Assembly (NCBI GenBank): GCA_002423265.1
Contig: DIVE01000120.1
Location: 17,565-24,561, forward strand
Length of the DNA: 6,997 nucleotides
Direction: 5' to 3'
Origin: Methylophilaceae bacterium UBA6140
Lineage (GTDB): Bacteria > Pseudomonadota > Gammaproteobacteria > Burkholderiales > Methylophilaceae
Positions 6,110-6,997 of the stretch are shown piece by piece. The notes beneath the pieces were generated by a model. That model had not been told where the DNA came from and made no database searches. It saw nothing but the letters and a program-made list of their open reading frames with translations. The position numbers were made by a program, and so were the translations under genes. Every line of letters starts with the position of its first letter. Position 1 is the stretch's first letter.

Positions 6110-6904
6110 TCACTCTCCCTTGAATTCCTTGATGATCTCGATCAGCCTGGCTGCCTGCTCGGCCACCGTGCCCTCAATCATCTGCGCGCGGCCCTTGGCC
6201 GGTACATACATGCGGCGAACCCGCGACATCGAGCTGTCGGCACCGACATCGCCCGGCGTCAGGCCGATATCGCCCAGACTCCATTCCTCGATCGGCTTGG
6301 CAGCGGCCAGCTTGATGCCGCGCAAGGAGGCATAGCGTGGTTTGTTGATGCCGAGCTGTATGGTCAACACGGCCGGGCAGCTGATCTCGACTTCCTGCAG
6401 CATGCCGCCTTCCAGCTCGCGGCGGATGACGGCGCTGCTGCTGCCGGGGCTGTATTGCAGGTCGGCAACGACGGCGGCGTGCGGCCAGTCCAGGTACGCA
6501 GCGGTCGAAATGCCGGTGGAACCATAGGCCTGATCCGAAGATTGCACGCCGGCGAACACCATGTCCGGCGCTTCCTTCCTGACCACAGCGGCCAGCACCT
6601 TGCCGATGGCGATCGCATCGGAACCTTCGATCGCATCGTCCCAGACGCGGATTGCGCGGTCGGCACCTTTCGCCAGGCATTTGCGCAGACTTTCATCGAC
6701 ACGATCCGGACCCACGGAGACCACCACCACCTCAACTTCACCGGTGCTGGCTTCCTTGATCTTCATCGCCTCTTCCAGCGAAAAATCGTCCCACTCGTTA
6801 AGGTCGTAGATAAGGAAATCCTCATCCACATCCTTCTCATCAGCGCGGATCTCAAAATCCTCATCCAGCGCTGCCACTTGCTTCACTGCTACCAGAATCT
6901 TCAT
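6110..6904 (-). CDS. etfB: Electron transfer flavoprotein beta subunit (AMP-binding)
   Basis: 264 aa. The beta subunit binds a structural AMP and holds the partner-recognition loop of ETF. Visible family features are MKILVAVKQV at the start, VVSVGPDRVDESLRKCLAKGA (VSVGPDR at 63-69), AGVQSSDQAYGSTG (118-131, the AMP-site region), the REL.GGM.QEVEI.CPAVLTIQ signature region (162-183), and PRYASLRGIK (189-198). In the last, L194 falls where the known recognition-loop leucine anchors ETF to dehydrogenases. The acidic stretch at 21-44 (DEKDVDEDF, YDLNEWDDF) is shared, as I recall, with the Methylophilus-type ETF. The ATG at 6904 is chosen because AGGAG lies 7 nt upstream and the protein then starts exactly at the family N terminus. 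The frame is open for at least 26 more codons, but that extension is Ser/Arg-rich and unlike the family. First of etfB-etfA. Confidence 0.97.
   Translation of the reverse strand: MKILVAVKQVAALDEDFEIRADEKDVDEDFLIYDLNEWDDFSLEEAMKIKEASTGEVEVVVVSVGPDRVDESLRKCLAKGADRAIRVWDDAIEGSDAIAIGKVLAAVVRKEAPDMVFAGVQSSDQAYGSTGISTAAYLDWPHAAVVADLQYSPGSSSAVIRRELEGGMLQEVEISCPAVLTIQLGINKPRYASLRGIKLAAAKPIEEWSLGDIGLTPGDVGADSSMSRVRRMYVPAKGRAQMIEGTVAEQAARLIEIIKEFKGE
6115..6118 (-). promoter_or_regulatory. RBS deciding the etfA start
   Basis: GGAG (6118-6115, within AAGGGAG) lies in the last codons of etfB, 7 nt before ATG 6107 and 1 nt before the alternative GTG 6113. The spacing favours the ATG and fits translational coupling from etfB. 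Confidence 0.7.
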
Positions 6905-6944
6905 TTCTCTTCTCCTAAAACTACTGCTTGAATGACTTTCGTCG

Positions 6945-6997
6945 TTACTTGTTGCGGCTTGCCTCTGCGAACGCCTGTGCAAACCACCTGTATACCG
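6945..6997 (-). CDS. Possible C-terminal end of an upstream gene (partial)
   Basis: On the minus strand a frame enters from the right edge and ends VYRWFAQAFAEASRNK at TAA 6947-6945, 40 nt before the etfB ATG. Its codons (GCG, TTC, GAG, CGC, AAC, AAG) look like those of the neighbouring genes, and a gap of this size would suit an operon with etfBA. All three minus frames are open at the edge and only 17 residues are visible, so the family cannot be named. A rival frame runs through to a TGA overlapping the etfB ATG but uses many rare codons (ATA, AGA, TTA, GGA). Confidence 0.35.
   Translation of the reverse strand, partial: VYRWFAQAFAEASRNK

Noticed and set aside
6050..6931. 293-aa plus-strand frame opposite etfB
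   Set aside because: It is antisense to intact etfB; the His/Asp/Arg-rich sequence is typical of a shadow frame.
6905..6982. N-terminal extension of EtfB to a TTG near 6982
   Set aside because: The extra 26 residues are Ser/Arg-rich and unlike ETF beta, while a good AGGAG precedes the ATG at 6904.

Overview
The window looks like ordinary chromosomal DNA from a betaproteobacterium. The best guess is the Nitrosomonadales / Methylophilaceae / Gallionellaceae neighbourhood. This is inferred from protein resemblance: the electron transfer flavoprotein (ETF) pair reads like the Methylophilus-type ETF, and the M16 peptidase / ftsY / ftsE / ftsX arrangement is common in that group. Codons are rich in G/C at third positions throughout the genes, and nothing points to a recently acquired island.

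Layout from left to right. (1) On the minus strand, two M16-family zinc-peptidase-like genes overlap by 11 nt. The first is complete (160-1521, HxxEH present). The second is cut by the left edge (1-170), leaving its signal peptide and first mature residues. (2) A divergent promoter region (1522-1675). (3) On the plus strand, ftsY-ftsE-ftsX (1676-4297), compact, with ftsE and ftsX overlapping by 4 nt. These encode the signal recognition particle (SRP) receptor and the FtsEX divisome ABC system. (4) A separate plus-strand gene for a small cupin of the EutQ-like type (4437-4790). It has its own candidate promoter, a strong ribosome binding site (RBS) and a textbook intrinsic terminator with a UUCG loop. 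(5) A roughly 355-nt gene-free stretch (4791-5144) holding that terminator, a palindromic ATTCCGG dispersed-type repeat that can form two hairpins, and the opposing terminator of the next operon. (6) On the minus strand, etfB-etfA (5145-6904), translationally coupled, encoding the beta (AMP-binding) and alpha (FAD-binding) subunits of ETF. An upstream gene may end just inside the right edge.

How the genes work together. FtsY delivers ribosomes translating membrane proteins to the membrane. FtsE and FtsX form the ATPase/permease-like complex that controls septal cell-wall hydrolases. EtfBA passes electrons from one or more flavoprotein dehydrogenases to the quinone pool through ETF dehydrogenase or to another acceptor; no partner dehydrogenase lies in the window. 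The M16 pair is probably an envelope (periplasmic) proteolytic complex. The cupin has no assigned role.

I found no convincing undescribed multi-gene system. The items most worth a second look are the histidine-free cupin with its isolated, apparently well-expressed transcription unit, the double-hairpin repeat between two convergent terminators, and the assignment of the ETF to the trimethylamine-dehydrogenase-type subgroup without a visible partner.
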